From: Trema orientale
Lineage: Eukaryota; Streptophyta; Magnoliopsida; Rosales; Cannabaceae
Length of the DNA stretch: 64,000 nucleotides
Direction of reading: 5' to 3'
Assembly: GCA_002914845.1 (NCBI GenBank)
Contig: JXTC01000028.1
Location: forward strand, 1,159,203-1,223,202
Of the stretch, positions 48,239 to 59,432 are shown in pieces. The notes below the pieces were generated by a model, which was given only the letters and a program-made list of their open reading frames with translations, had not been told where the DNA came from and made no database searches. A program made the position numbers and the translations under genes. Within the stretch, counting starts at the first letter, position 1. Each line of letters begins with the position of its first letter.

Positions 48239-49184
48239 CCACCTAAATTTTTCCACAAAATTTTAGAGTGCTTTGCACACGAGCCTATTTTAAAGTGTTA
48301 TGGATTAGGTAAAACCTACTTATAATAAGAGGCTTTAGCAAAATGGTTGAATTTTGGGCCCTTAAGAGATACGTTTGTTTTTGAATTTGAACTTTGTAAC
48401 ACAATAACGGAATGCAGTTGATTTATCCAATATAAATAGAGCATTTATAAGAAATGTCTTTTGTTTTAGATCAATTGTTAAAGTAGCCATTTTTTACACC
48501 TATTTAATAAATGGTATTTTATAATTTTATTTTGATGAATGGCCATCTTTTGGTTGATCTGTTTTTTAGAAAATAGATCAATGTTATACAAAATAAATCA
48601 CTATATTTTGATATATTAAATGTGAAAAACAACTATTTTTCAAATAGTTTTCAAAATTTGGCCGTTTTAACAGTATTTGAAAAACAGCCATTTCAAACAA
48701 TGATCCAAAATTCTGTTATTTAGCTAAAAAGCCCATATAAGTATTGATCTACTCAATATAAAAACTAGCATATACTTTGTATATAAACTCAATCTTGTAT
48801 TTAGGGGACATATCCAGTGTAAAAACTAATTTATTCAGAATAAAAATTGATTATATTTATTATAAATATTCAATATAAAAGTGATATACTAAAAAGATAA
48901 ATTTGATCCACTCTATTTATTAATATATTTAGTGTAAAAATTGATTTACTTAATTAATATTTGGGTATACAAGAGAAAATACGAACATTTACTAAAATCA
49001 AGTGTAAAACAAGGACTTTTACTACAATTTTTCATTTAATAATATTTTGATAAATAGCCCATTGAAATGATTATTTGAACGTAAAGCCAAGTAATAATTT
49101 GGCCAAAAAACACTTTTTCTATTTAGCCATGTAGTACATTAGTTTTAAAATTAAGAGTTTTACTGAAAGACTATTTCGAATCAT
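48239..49184. other. AT-rich region with eroded repeat fragments
   Basis: Repeated phrases such as GCCATTT...ACAGTATTTG and CTCAATATAAAA suggest old MITE debris. No clear ends or genes. Confidence 0.3.
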
Positions 49185-49351
49185 CTAGGGGCACGTTTGA
49201 TATTGGATTCGAATCTTATTCTACAAATCCGGAAATAATTTTCATATAGAAAGTTGATAGGATAAACTGTTTTACTGTATCAACATTTTATATAAAATTT
49301 GTTTCCGATTTATAAAATAGGATTTGAATCCTACACCAAACGTGCTATTAG
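49185..49351. mobile_element. MITE, ~167 bp, GGGCACGTTTG-type ends
   Basis: The left end CTAGGGGCACGTTTGATATT and right end ACACCAAACGTGCTATTAG are inverted copies. Inner arms GGATTCGAATC / GGATTTGAATCC extend the hairpin. This end type is common among plant hAT and Harbinger MITEs. The TSD was not resolved. Confidence 0.65.
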
Positions 49352-50149
49352 TTTTCCAATTTCTCAAAGATTTTGATCATTATATAATATACTATCAGGA
49401 ACGTGTGAAAGTGTCTTTTAGTAAAAAAAAAGCATTTTAAAACTCTTCTTAAAATAGTTTTTAAAAATTATAATTTGATCTATCATGCGATCGAATTATA
49501 ATTTAAAAACTTTATTTCACAAAGAGTATTAAAAAGTAAAGAATTTTTTATTTAAAAAAAGTGAAACTTCTCTAGAAAAAAAAATTATTTATGAAAAGAA
49601 GCATGTGTGATAATATTAGTACGTGGGGATTATTACGGATAAAATGGATTTTTAAGCAAGTCTTTTTAAAATGATTTTTTTGGACCAAGTAGAGAGGTAA
49701 GGGAGAGAGAATATATGAGAGGAGAAAAACTACCCAAAAAAAAAAAGCAACCTAAAGTTTATGCTTTTTGGGCATTCCAGCTTCTATTAAACCTCATTTA
49801 TACTATCTATATGTAATTTGCTCTCGATTCTGGTCCATTTTAGTACTAAATGGCAAGAACTCATTCGTTGAAAAAAGAAACTGCGCTCAAGAACAAATAG
49901 GCTCTGACTTCCATCACTTCGACCTTCTTATATTATTTCTTGTTACCTTATTCGATATAGAGTCAAGACTTGATTTCAATTCCCACTATAGCTTACTATT
50001 TTAATGATCATGCTGTCAACAAATTCATGACCAAAGATTACTATTTTTGTGACTTATGTTACTAAATTAGCGACCTAGGTCACTAAAGTTTAGTCTATTT
50101 TAAATGCCATTTTTAATAAATTTGGATAATAAGGTATATTTAACCATAA
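49352..50149. other. AT-rich intergenic DNA, no gene seen
   Basis: The 78-codon frame at 49768-50004 has no recognisable domain. Confidence 0.35.
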
Positions 50150-51659
50150 TAGTCTGCAAGTCAGTGGTCTGTCATCAACTTACAAATATAGTTTATCCTT
50201 CCTTTAACTATTATAATAAACTAGCACAGTAGCAAGAAAGAGTCGGTCTCACAGAGAACTAATATTATTATCGAATTGACCAAAACTAACATAAAACTAC
50301 TACTTATGAAAGGGGGTTTTGGAATTACAAAGTTAAAAAAAATTAATTAAACAATAATAAAAGCAAGCATGAAAGATAAATAAATTGAACTCAATAGACA
50401 AAAGTATAGTTACGAACTATTCTCTACCATTAGACATAGGTTCTAATTAACTATATAGATTCTAATTATTAAGTATTTCTCAAAGCCATTAATCCTAGAT
50501 AGTTTACGAATGCATCACTATCACGTCTTTCTTTAGATTATATATTACCTAGATAAACATCATAGCTAATATCTTTTAACTATATTGCTTAAGCAAACAC
50601 TCTAGGACTAACCTAACTGAAACATTAAATTGAGAGATTGTTTAATCTAGATTCTAATCTTACAAATGAATTAAAATCACAACTGAGACTATGTTCTTCT
50701 CTATAACTAATATAGCAAACGCATAAATCACTCATAGCTTCACTACTCATTGATTATTATAATGAACATCAATTCAAACCCTAGCAATTTAATCATACAT
50801 TTACAATTTAATCGCGTATCTAAATAAATAAACACATCAATTATAAATGAAATAGAAAGAACATAATAACTTTGATAAATAGAATAGCCAATATATTGAA
50901 ATTTGAAACAAATTAATTATACACCATGCCTAGTGCTTTGAAATAGCTCTTAGCTAAATACAAACCTAGCCTAGCATGCTCATAGTGTCAAGAAAACAAT
51001 ATATCACACTAAGGAATCAAATTCAAAGGAAGAGGAAGAGAAAATACTAGATTAGATTGCAGATGACTGGTGGAATCTCCAAACGAAGCTCCTCAACATG
51101 CTGTGGATCTCTTTTAACTCTCTCTCTCTCTCTATATGTCTTTCTAAGTTGTATTGAGTCTAATGTTGTTTTATTCTGACCTAAATTCTATTTATAAGGG
51201 AGCTATCCTAGGAGGCTTATGTGCTCAAACCCGGACTAATTCAGACCTAAAAATGACGAAATTATGCTTCACGGATGCCACGACGCTCGGCAATTGGCAC
51301 CCTGATGTTAACCTTAACGATCTAGGAGACTAGAGCCATGGAGCACCGGCTCCAATGCCGCTGTGCCAACGTGAATTTTCTTTTCTTTGTATTTTCTTCT
51401 CTGCTTGCATTCTGACTTCCAGAAACTTAAAGTTGTGGCTCCGAAGGACCAGTGCTGCGACTCTAGACCCCTACATCTCTCGGTTTGGGCTTTTCTTCTA
51501 TCTTTGCTCCGTTTTGACTCATTCTAGCTCTATTTTACTTCTTTTCCTTAAAGTTCATCTAAAACACAGAAAATAAGATAAGTAACATGATAATACTAAG
51601 AAAACTAACAAAATCATATGGAGTAATATTATAAAATATAGACAAAATTGACACCTATC
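50150..51659 (-). mobile_element. Non-coding LTR-type retroelement relic
   Basis: Read on the - strand it opens TGATAGGTGTCAATTTTG. It passes a TATA-like TTATAAATAGAATTT with CT/GA repeats near 51110-51205, and closes near a segment like GTTCTCTGTGAGACCGACTC. That layout is shared by widespread non-coding LTR sequences in dicots. No gag or pol is present. It is called a fossil (solo LTR or large non-coding derivative). The outer left boundary is approximate and no TSD was fixed. Confidence 0.4.
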
Positions 51660-52145
51660 AATCAGTATTATTATTATTATTTTTGAATGAAATTCCTCAA
51701 GGGATTATATTAATTACTGATTAAATGGCTCTATCAAATATAAAGAATACAACTAAATGGTCCATATGTGCACTCTACCCAAGAGAAAAAATAATAACAT
51801 CCAAATCCACAACTAATAAGTGTGAGACAAAGTCGACTGAGCTGTGTAAGTCAGTCTAGCAAAAAGAAGATAAAACAAATTTCACCACCTCTAGAGGCAA
51901 CAAGTTCCTAGCCAGTCCTTAGTGCTATCATTCACCCCTTTGAAGGCATCCATTAAACACTACAGCAGACCCTTAGCATCTATCAGTAGATGCCATTGCA
52001 AATTCCTGGCATCCAACGTCACAATAGACCCCTAGCGTCCATCAATAAATTTACAAATCTGGCTCTCAAAGCTTCAGATTTGGATATTAATGCTTAGTAA
52101 ATAAAAAAATGCACGCATTTGAATGAAAGACAATTGGACCACTTG
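51660..52145. other. Sequence left of the assembly gap, no gene seen
   Basis: A short ATT microsatellite (51667-51680) is present. Three irregular repeats of 'AGCATCYATCARTARAT' occur at 51975-52055, so the gap may hide a tandem repeat. Confidence 0.35.
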
Positions 52146-52824
52146 NNNNNNNNNNNNNNNNNNNNNNNNNNNNNNNNNNNNNNNNNNNNNNNNNNNNNNN
52201 NNNNNNNNNNNNNNNNNNNNNNNNNNNNNNNNNNNNNNNNNNNNNNNNNNNNNNNNNNNNNNNNNNNNNNNNNNNNNNNNNNNNNNNNNNNNNNNNNNNN
52301 NNNNNNNNNNNNNNNNNNNNNNNNNNNNNNNNNNNNNNNNNNNNNNNNNNNNNNNNNNNNNNNNNNNNNNNNNNNNNNNNNNNNNNNNNNNNNNNNNNNN
52401 NNNNNNNNNNNNNNNNNNNNNNNNNNNNNNNNNNNNNNNNNNNNNNNNNNNNNNNNNNNNNNNNNNNNNNNNNNNNNNNNNNNNNNNNNNNNNNNNNNNN
52501 NNNNNNNNNNNNNNNNNNNNNNNNNNNNNNNNNNNNNNNNNNNNNNNNNNNNNNNNNNNNNNNNNNNNNNNNNNNNNNNNNNNNNNNNNNNNNNNNNNNN
52601 NNNNNNNNNNNNNNNNNNNNNNNNNNNNNNNNNNNNNNNNNNNNNNNNNNNNNNNNNNNNNNNNNNNNNNNNNNNNNNNNNNNNNNNNNNNNNNNNNNNN
52701 NNNNNNNNNNNNNNNNNNNNNNNNNNNNNNNNNNNNNNNNNNNNNNNNNNNNNNNNNNNNNNNNNNNNNNNNNNNNNNNNNNNNNNNNNNNNNNNNNNNN
52801 NNNNNNNNNNNNNNNNNNNNNNNN
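52146..52824. other. Assembly gap (679 N)
   Basis: All bases are N. Nothing can be read here. Open frames spanning it are artefacts. Confidence 1.
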
Positions 52825-53874
52825 AAGGAGAGAGCTCTGTTGATAAATCAGATGACGTCAACAGTGAAAGGTAGAAGAAGATCAAAGAGAGAAAGGCTCA
52901 AATATGTTATTCTTTTTTCGTCTTTTTCCTATTAAGGGTTTAATTTCGTATATTTTCTAATCACCACCTATTTCCATCAAACGGTGTAGAAAAGAGGACC
53001 TTATGTAGGGGCGGTTTTACTATAGAATCTCCCTATTTATTTTTTTTTAAAAGGAGAATCGCCCTATTTACATTTAAGTGTCCCCCCGCCCCCCTCCCAA
53101 AAAAAAAGAGTATTCACGTAGTAAAGTAATATTTGTAGACAAATTGTTTTTAATATTTATATTAAAAACTTTAAAGTACTAGAGCTCCTATACGAATACC
53201 AAAGCTGCTGGACCTACCTTCTAGAGCTAGGAATAAGAGTTAGTCGGTTATTTCGGTTCCTTATTTTGCAAGTACATTTTTGAAATTTAAAACCGTGACT
53301 GACCGTATGAATTAATTTACAAAACCAACTAAAATCGAATGTTCAACTTTAAATTGATTTTCAATTTTCTGGATATATTTAAGTATGGATTTTAATATAA
53401 ATTTATCTAGTAAATAATGCTTGCAACTACTATTTAAACAAGAAGAAATTGTGGCCAGGACTTGGGGACAAAGCTGCATATCACTTTTTTTTTTAACACA
53501 ACTGAGTACTGACATATAATTTGGTGTTCAGGTGTTCCATAGCACTAGTGCACTACTCCTTATCCATATTTTAATATGTATAGAATACGAGGCCTAAGCA
53601 CTTATAAACAAGTAGTAATGGTACTACTCAGCAAAAAGTACTAGTATTTTCCACATATATTTCCCATGAACTAAAGGAAAGAAAATCACACGTAGAACTA
53701 CATATACAAAACCAAGGACAACATAAATTAGATGTATGGATAAAGAAACTTAAATAAGTAAAATAGCACGTACCACAAACTTAGATTACCATAAAATAAA
53801 TTTAAAAGATTACTCTTCATCATCACACATCCAAACCAAATATTTGTCCATACCAAAAAAAAAAAAAAAACGCT
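52825..53874. other. Intergenic, no gene seen
   Basis: AT-rich. The 67-codon frame at 53312-53515 (-) is without domain. The stretch 53530-53870 may be the 3' flank of the small - strand gene that follows. Confidence 0.35.
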
Positions 53875-54080
53875 TTATTTCTTCTGGTCAATAGATTTGG
53901 CAGTCTCTGCATGAGCTTTTGCAATCTGCTCATTCACGTTGCCTACGTGCTTTGTGATCTGAGCCACCCCAACACCGCCACCGGGCCAACGACAGGAGCC
54001 AAAACAGGCACCACGGCGTTCACTACAGGAGCCATGGACACAACAGAATCTGCCACTGCTTCCATCAAATTAAAAACCAT
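53875..54080 (-). pseudogene. Small host protein gene, frame disrupted by one base (or assembly error)
   Basis: On the - strand an ATG at 54080 opens MVFNLMEAVADSVVSMAPVVNAVVPVLAPVVGP. Near 53974 the natural continuation moves to another frame, giving GGVGVAQITKHVGNVNEQIAKAHAETAKSIDQKK and a TAA at 53877-53875. The span is 206 nt, not a multiple of three. Both halves have biased, protein-like composition: an Ala/Val/Pro-rich hydrophobic first half, and a polar helical second half that looks coiled. G+C is far above the surroundings. A TATA-like motif lies near 54197 on this strand. The family is not recognised. A single-base sequencing error in the GC-rich stretch or a real pseudogene are both possible. 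Confidence 0.5.
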
Positions 54081-55190
54081 TTTCCCCTTTGAAAGATTTT
54101 CAAGTAAGGAAGAAAAGAAAAATGAAAGCTTAAGAATTTAAGAAAAAGAAAATGTAAGCTTTAGATATGGACAATTGGGAGGCAATATAAACTTTTTATA
54201 ATGAAAAGGGGTAACCAAAAAGAATGGAAGGTAATTACTATGGCTAGTTAATTAAGTTCTCTTCGATTAGTGAACCAGATTATACATCGAGTCGCTCATC
54301 AAATATTATATTCCATGTAGATTTATTTTAAAGCCTTGGAATGTTAACAGTTAATGCTAATTTAATAATCCCACACTTACATACAGCCACCAATACGTAC
54401 ATAATTTTGGTTCTTGATTCTGCAAGCCAACCATGTATGTATGGTTGAAATTAGTTAGTATACGAATTGATGAAAAGTACTCTATGGAAAAAAAGGTTTT
54501 ATGCTGCACATGAAAATTAATCTTACTAATATATATAACCTTCGGCTTGTGGTACTCCGGTCTCATGTTTTGGCCTAAAGAGGATTGGACAAAGAAGTCC
54601 GGTCCCCTTTTTAGTTCTTTTCGCATGAAACTAAGTTGTCCTAACCAGAGATTAGGTTAATTTAGTTCCAAGCCCAGCACACCTTTTTTTTTTTCTTTTT
54701 CTTTTTTTCTTTAATAATTTTTTTTAATTAATATAAATATATATAAATGTTAATTAAATTCTAATTTTTATTTTTAAATTAAAAAATATATTTTATTTTT
54801 ATACACCTATTTTTCATAAATAAATTAAAATCATATTATTTTATATAATGATCATTTAAGTTTATCTTTTCTATTTTCGAAAATATTTTTTTATTTATTT
54901 ATAAATAAAACATATTTAGAACTACGTTAAAAAAAGTTGTTATATTTACTTTGTTTTAGTTCTGTGTTGCACCAAACACAGTATAGTACTAAATAACACT
55001 ATCTAATTCAATCTAATCCAATCTCATTTAATAGCCCAACCCAATCTAATCCAATAATGCGTGCCAAACGAGCCGTATATGTATTGGAAAAGTATATGCT
55101 ACTGCTAGCTAGGATTGAGTTAGTAAAGAAGCGGTTCAATATAATGAGCCTCTTTGTATCTGCATCATTATACAAAAGCGATGAATAAAT
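54081..55190. other. AT-rich intergenic DNA, no gene seen
   Basis: Includes the probable upstream region of the small - strand gene (54081-54250). 54960-55080 ends CGTGCCAAACGAGCC, which looks like one end of a MITE, but no partner end was found. The frame at 54357-54626 (-) has no domain. Confidence 0.4.
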
Positions 55191-55199
55191 TAGTTAAGT

Positions 55200-55525
55200 G
55201 AGCGATTCTAAAATACGGTATTGTACTTTAGGCGTATTGATACGTTAAGCTCGCATACATCTGATTGGTTGTAATGACAATTTTAAAAGGCAAAATATTC
55301 CTAGTGTGCACAGGATCGTAGCTACTTCTTCTAGCTTTGATCACGTCTCTCTCCAACGCGACCAACACCGACTACATCTTTCTCCCACTCCACCATCAAA
55401 TCTTGCATTTCTACTTTAGTTAAATTCTAAAGTATTAGTTAAATTCCGACCGATGGAAATCTAACGGTCACATATCAGAACCGTATTAATAAGCTTAATA
55501 TTTTATACCGTATTCTAGAAGCCCC
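55200..55525. mobile_element. Mutator-like MITE, 326 bp, exact 9-bp TSD (same family as 5606-6729)
   Basis: The left end GAGCGATTCTAAAATACGG and right end CCGTATTCTAGAAGCCCC are inverted copies. The family motif TTCTARRATACGGTAT is shared with the 5606-6729 element. An exact 9-bp flanking repeat TAGTTAAGT lies at 55191-55199 and 55526-55534. The GC-richer interior (55300-55410) is not coding and its origin is not recognised. Confidence 0.88.
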
Positions 55526-55534
55526 TAGTTAAGT

Positions 55535-56176
55535 AATACATAACGAAGTTACGTGAATTTTTCAATAAAGAAACTCAGCAAATTGATTTTATCTTGGGAC
55601 TGAAATCATCTGTCACTTCTCCATGTCTCGCTTTTTGTCCTATCAATTAAAATTTGTCACTTCATTAAGAATTCCGCCTCACAATTATCACGACTAAACT
55701 AATTAAATAAAGCCAACAAATGGGACAAAATCGAGTAGGTAATGAATTGTGACGATGTTGGAACATGTAATCTATTCAATTACAAAATAAATGAGTATTT
55801 TATTACTTCCGATCTAACATTGTGATAGAGAAAAATTAAATGTACGATCGACTATAGATCAAAAATTAAATATACGATCGACTATAGGTGATCCCCTGAT
55901 TATGAGGCTTAGTTTCATTTTGGCATCCCCACTGTCGAATGTGGTATTCTCGCACTCCCAACTATCAATTTGTTCCACTTTAATACGTCAGTTGGACCGT
56001 GCTCCACCTCCATTGTTAAAAATTCGTCACATGAGGGCATAAGTGCAGGTTTTGAGAAATTAAATCAGTATAACATGTAATCTGTGGAATTTAACAAGCA
56101 TTAACCATGGAAGAGAATGTGAAAGTTCTGAGTACATAAAAAACACGAGGCATTACTACTTCACACTCATTTCCTA
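55535..56176. other. Intergenic; a short tandem repeat near 55830-55890
   Basis: AAATTAAATRTACGATCGAC occurs twice in tandem (about 55833 and 55862). The proximal part is the likely 3' flank of the small gene at 56177-56326. Confidence 0.4.
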
Positions 56177-56326
56177 CTACTCTTCATCAGAAAATTCCAT
56201 CTCATAATCATGAACAGTGTAACAACTAACAAAATCTTCTTCCACAGGCTGGGAAATCGGCTTAAAAACAACGGTTGCCACCGCCAGAGCGACAAATATA
56301 CCATGAATAACGCTCCAAAGCGCCAT
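56177..56326 (-). CDS. Predicted 49-aa single-pass membrane small protein
   Basis: On the - strand, ATG at 56326 to TAG at 56177 encodes MALWSVIHGIFVALAVATVV followed by FKPISQPVEEDFVSCYTVHDYEMEFSDEE. The first ~20 residues form one hydrophobic helix (signal anchor or uncleaved signal peptide). The tail is acidic with Tyr and Cys. A TATATATA box lies at 56433-56441 on the same strand, about 107 bp upstream of the start codon, giving a plausible leader of ~75 nt. The frame is GC-richer than its flanks. It is not recognised as a known family. Support is compositional and positional only, but the promoter, start context and clean domain layout make it more credible than random frames here. Confidence 0.55.
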   Translation of the reverse strand: MALWSVIHGIFVALAVATVVFKPISQPVEEDFVSCYTVHDYEMEFSDEE

Positions 56327-56432
56327 TGTTGTTCTCCTACAAGGGAATTTTGATGGACTTTAAGCGTACTTTCCGCCGGCCTCCAGAGGGATCTAGACTC
56401 TAATGTTCAATGAAACAATGGTGGTTGCCCTT

Positions 56433-56441
56433 CTATATATA
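56433..56441 (-). promoter_or_regulatory. TATA box of the 49-aa small gene
   Basis: TATATATA read on the - strand, preceded by AGGAC. It lies at a suitable distance from the 56326 start codon. Confidence 0.4.
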
Positions 56442-56444
56442 TGT

Positions 56445-58217
56445 CCTGAAAAAGTTGAGGTATTAGTATATGGGTGATGTTTCAATGGAGATTTTTGTTT
56501 TTGCTCTATGGATGGGTAAAATTATCAAGTTGAATATGACCTACAATAGCAAGTAATTTCATCTATTTTTGATCAATTAATGTTTTATTCACTTATTTTT
56601 CTTTTTTATTTATTTCTTTTCTTTTTTTGATTTTAACTTATAAGTTTAATTTTTTAAATTTCATTTAATTTGAACATATTATGCTAATAATATGAATAAG
56701 TAATTTTTTTGAGAATATAAATACTGTTAATTTTGTTTTTATATGAGATGTAACGTTAGTTTTTTTTTTTTATAATGAAAGGGAATATTAGTTTTGAAAT
56801 TATAAAAAAGAAAGAATATTTTTTTAAGAAAAAATTTTGATAAAAAATTAGTATTTAATAGTTTTATATTAACGGTTAGTTGTTTTTTTTTAAGAATATA
56901 TACATAACATTAGTTTTTTTTTTTTAGGGGATATATAATGTTAGTTTTGAAATTATAAAAAAAGACTCATTTTTTGATGAAAAATTTAATATATATACAA
57001 TTAGTTCTTTAGAAAAAAAAATATCTAGATATATATACGGTTACTTGTTTTTCTATTTATTTTTTAATAAAAATAAACAATAGAATGAAAAAAAGAAAAA
57101 AACAATGAAAAAGGGATTGGGAAAAAAAAATTCCAATTCATAGGTCACATATAGGTTACTAATTTTTTAAGTCATAAATATTTAATTAGATTTTTATTTT
57201 TTAATAAAATTACTAATATCATTATAACCATCAGATTAAAATCCAATGGTCCAAATGAAAGTACCCATCAATGGAGTAAAAACAAAAATCTCCATTGAAA
57301 CATGACCCATTAGTATATATATATATATATATATATATAATTGCGCATATATGTAGTTCATCGATTCATTATAGATTAATTAACATCATTGCATGCACCA
57401 ATACATCGGAATATGAAGTGTCAATGACTTATTAAAAAACTGGTAATCATAATTAATTTCTAATGTTTATAATTACCATATCCTTTTTTAACCTATCACA
57501 TGTATCTGCATTAATAATTTAAGGGTAAAACATTTAATTAATACAATAATGTTCACGTTACAGCGAGATAGAAGGAGACGTATCATATTGCGGGTAAGAA
57601 ATAGCTGTATGCTTTTAAGAAAAAAAAAAAAAATACCATCTTAAAAGTTATCAGTTTATATATGATATTACATATAACTCTATTAGAAGCTTAATTTCGA
57701 GTTTTAAATCAACCTAAAAAACGTACGGAAGTAACTGATCCAAAATGACACAAATACACTGAATGTGACCGGTTTATACTTTAATACCAGAACGTTTTTT
57801 TTTTTGGTTTCTTCTAGCTATGCTAGATCACCTTGAAATACATGTACTCAAGCCTGAAAACATTATTTAGGAGAAACAACAAATTGTAAATTGATAATAT
57901 AAGCGTCACGTTATCTAATGAGAATAATCTATAATGTGAGTCACAGATGTTTAAGTTGATTAACTTGATGTCTATAAAGAATTGTGCCATGTAATTTTTC
58001 CCTACCATTGACACTATTAGATGGCCATTAAGCGGCAAATTACCCATTGGTAATTAACTATTCTTAAAGTTGTCCATGAATATAATCAAACGGCTGCAAA
58101 TTGGGTTTATTCGTCTAATTATTTATTTTTCAGAAAAATTGATTTCTTTTTTTTTTTTCTTTCTCTCTTTTCTTTTAGAGAGATTCTATTGAATTTATGG
58201 GAAATAATACTTTTACC
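56445..58217. other. AT-rich intergenic DNA, no gene seen
   Basis: Very AT-rich with duplicated phrases around 56690-57060 (GAATATATA.ATAACATTAGTTTTTTTT-like) that may be eroded repeat. (TA)n tract at 57306-57340. The frame at 57823-58047 (-) shows no domain. Confidence 0.4.
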
Positions 58218-58806
58218 TAGAGATGTCAATGTGGGCCAAGCTTTGTAGGCGGCCCATATTCCAAAGAGAAAATATGGTACCGATCTGACTCGGTGTATAT
58301 TAACATGAGTTTGGGTGAGCCTGGTACATATAGTAAGGGTCAGGTTGGGCCTTAGTAACAGACCCATTGACCCGGTCTGGCCTGACCACATTTCTATAGT
58401 ATCACATTAGGCTCGTATTCAGCCATTTTAGACATAGTTTTAAATATATTTTTTAATCAGAAATTTAAAATAAATCTTAATTAAATATTTTCATTTATAT
58501 GCTTTTCATATTATTTATTTACTTATTTTTATTAAAATTTTTAATTTATTCATAGTTTAAAAGAATATAAATAGGTTTATTTCTATTTTAATCTAACAAA
58601 AACAAAGGAATAATAGAACAACGATGAAATTAGGTCTACATTTGGTTTGCATAGGGACGATCAACTTAGTCACATATAAAATGTGAGTGGGGCCTATGAG
58701 CCATGTTAGGCTAGTTAATAGGAATAGATGCTGGGCCTAAGTCCTGTACAAAACCTATGTGGGTTTTTATCAAATGTGAGCCGGGCTGAGCCACTTTACA
58801 TCTCTA
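58218..58806. mobile_element. hAT-like GGGCC-rich element, 589 bp
   Basis: The left end TAGAGATGTCAATGTGGGCC and right end GGGCTGAGCCACTTTACATCTCTA are inverted copies. The ends resemble the 8426-9902 element (TAGAGGTGTCAA). The flanks CTTTTACC (58210-58217) and CCTTTGCT (58807-58814) match at five of eight bases, so the TSD is decayed or the copy old. Many GGCC/GGGCC subterminal motifs and no coding capacity. Confidence 0.65.
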
Positions 58807-58814
58807 CCTTTGCT

Positions 58815-59271
58815 AATAAAAAAAAAAATCGTCTTCTCAATTCAATTTAATGATCTCTAGAAAGCAGATTTAAGTTGAATTGATACTACTTTTCATCAAC
58901 CTTATATTTCTCTGAATCTATATGTATATATACACACAAAAGGCCTTGCCTATTATATTTTCTTATAAAAGATTATGACAAAAATGGCAAAAGAGCCCAC
59001 ATTTGTTCTTAATTCCGATTCTACATAAGACGAAAAACAGCGAGAAGAAAATTGATAAAGAGGGGATTAGAGGGAGAAAGGGGTTGAAGTGACTCCTTTG
59101 GGGTATCAAAGAAGCAGTTTTTTTCTTTTGAAAACATGAAAAATGAAAAACCAGTTTCTTAAAATTCTTTAATATACAAACTTTTACATATTTGTGAGGC
59201 CATAAAATATTCTACCATTGTGTAGATGTCATAACTCTTCAATCCAATCTTTTGCAGAAACTCTTAGATAT
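58815..59271. other. Intergenic, no gene seen
   Basis: No signal beyond short AT-rich repeats. It forms the left flank of the Copia element. Confidence 0.4.
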
Positions 59272-59432
59272 TGTTACCTAATTCGTTGTATATAGTTAGA
59301 GTTAGTTTCGTTGATTAGTTGTTGATTAGCTGGTAGAATAATGATAGCGGTTATATTTATCTCTTGTATATAAGTTAGGTTGAACATAATAGAAAAATAG
59401 AGTCTTCTTCTGCAATCTTCTTGGTTGTAATA
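59272..59432 (+). repeat. 5' LTR of the Copia element (~161 bp)
   Basis: Starts TGTTACCTAATTCG, contains a TATATAAGTTAGG promoter-like stretch near 59367, and stops just before the primer-binding site. It is short for a Copia LTR. The matching 3' LTR is not in the window. Confidence 0.75.

Noticed and set aside
52094-52935. Open frames of 250-270 codons on both strands across the N run
   Set aside because: They consist almost entirely of undefined residues from the assembly gap.
54960-55080. MITE ending CGTGCCAAACGAGCC
   Set aside because: No matching inverted end could be found nearby, so an element cannot be defined.
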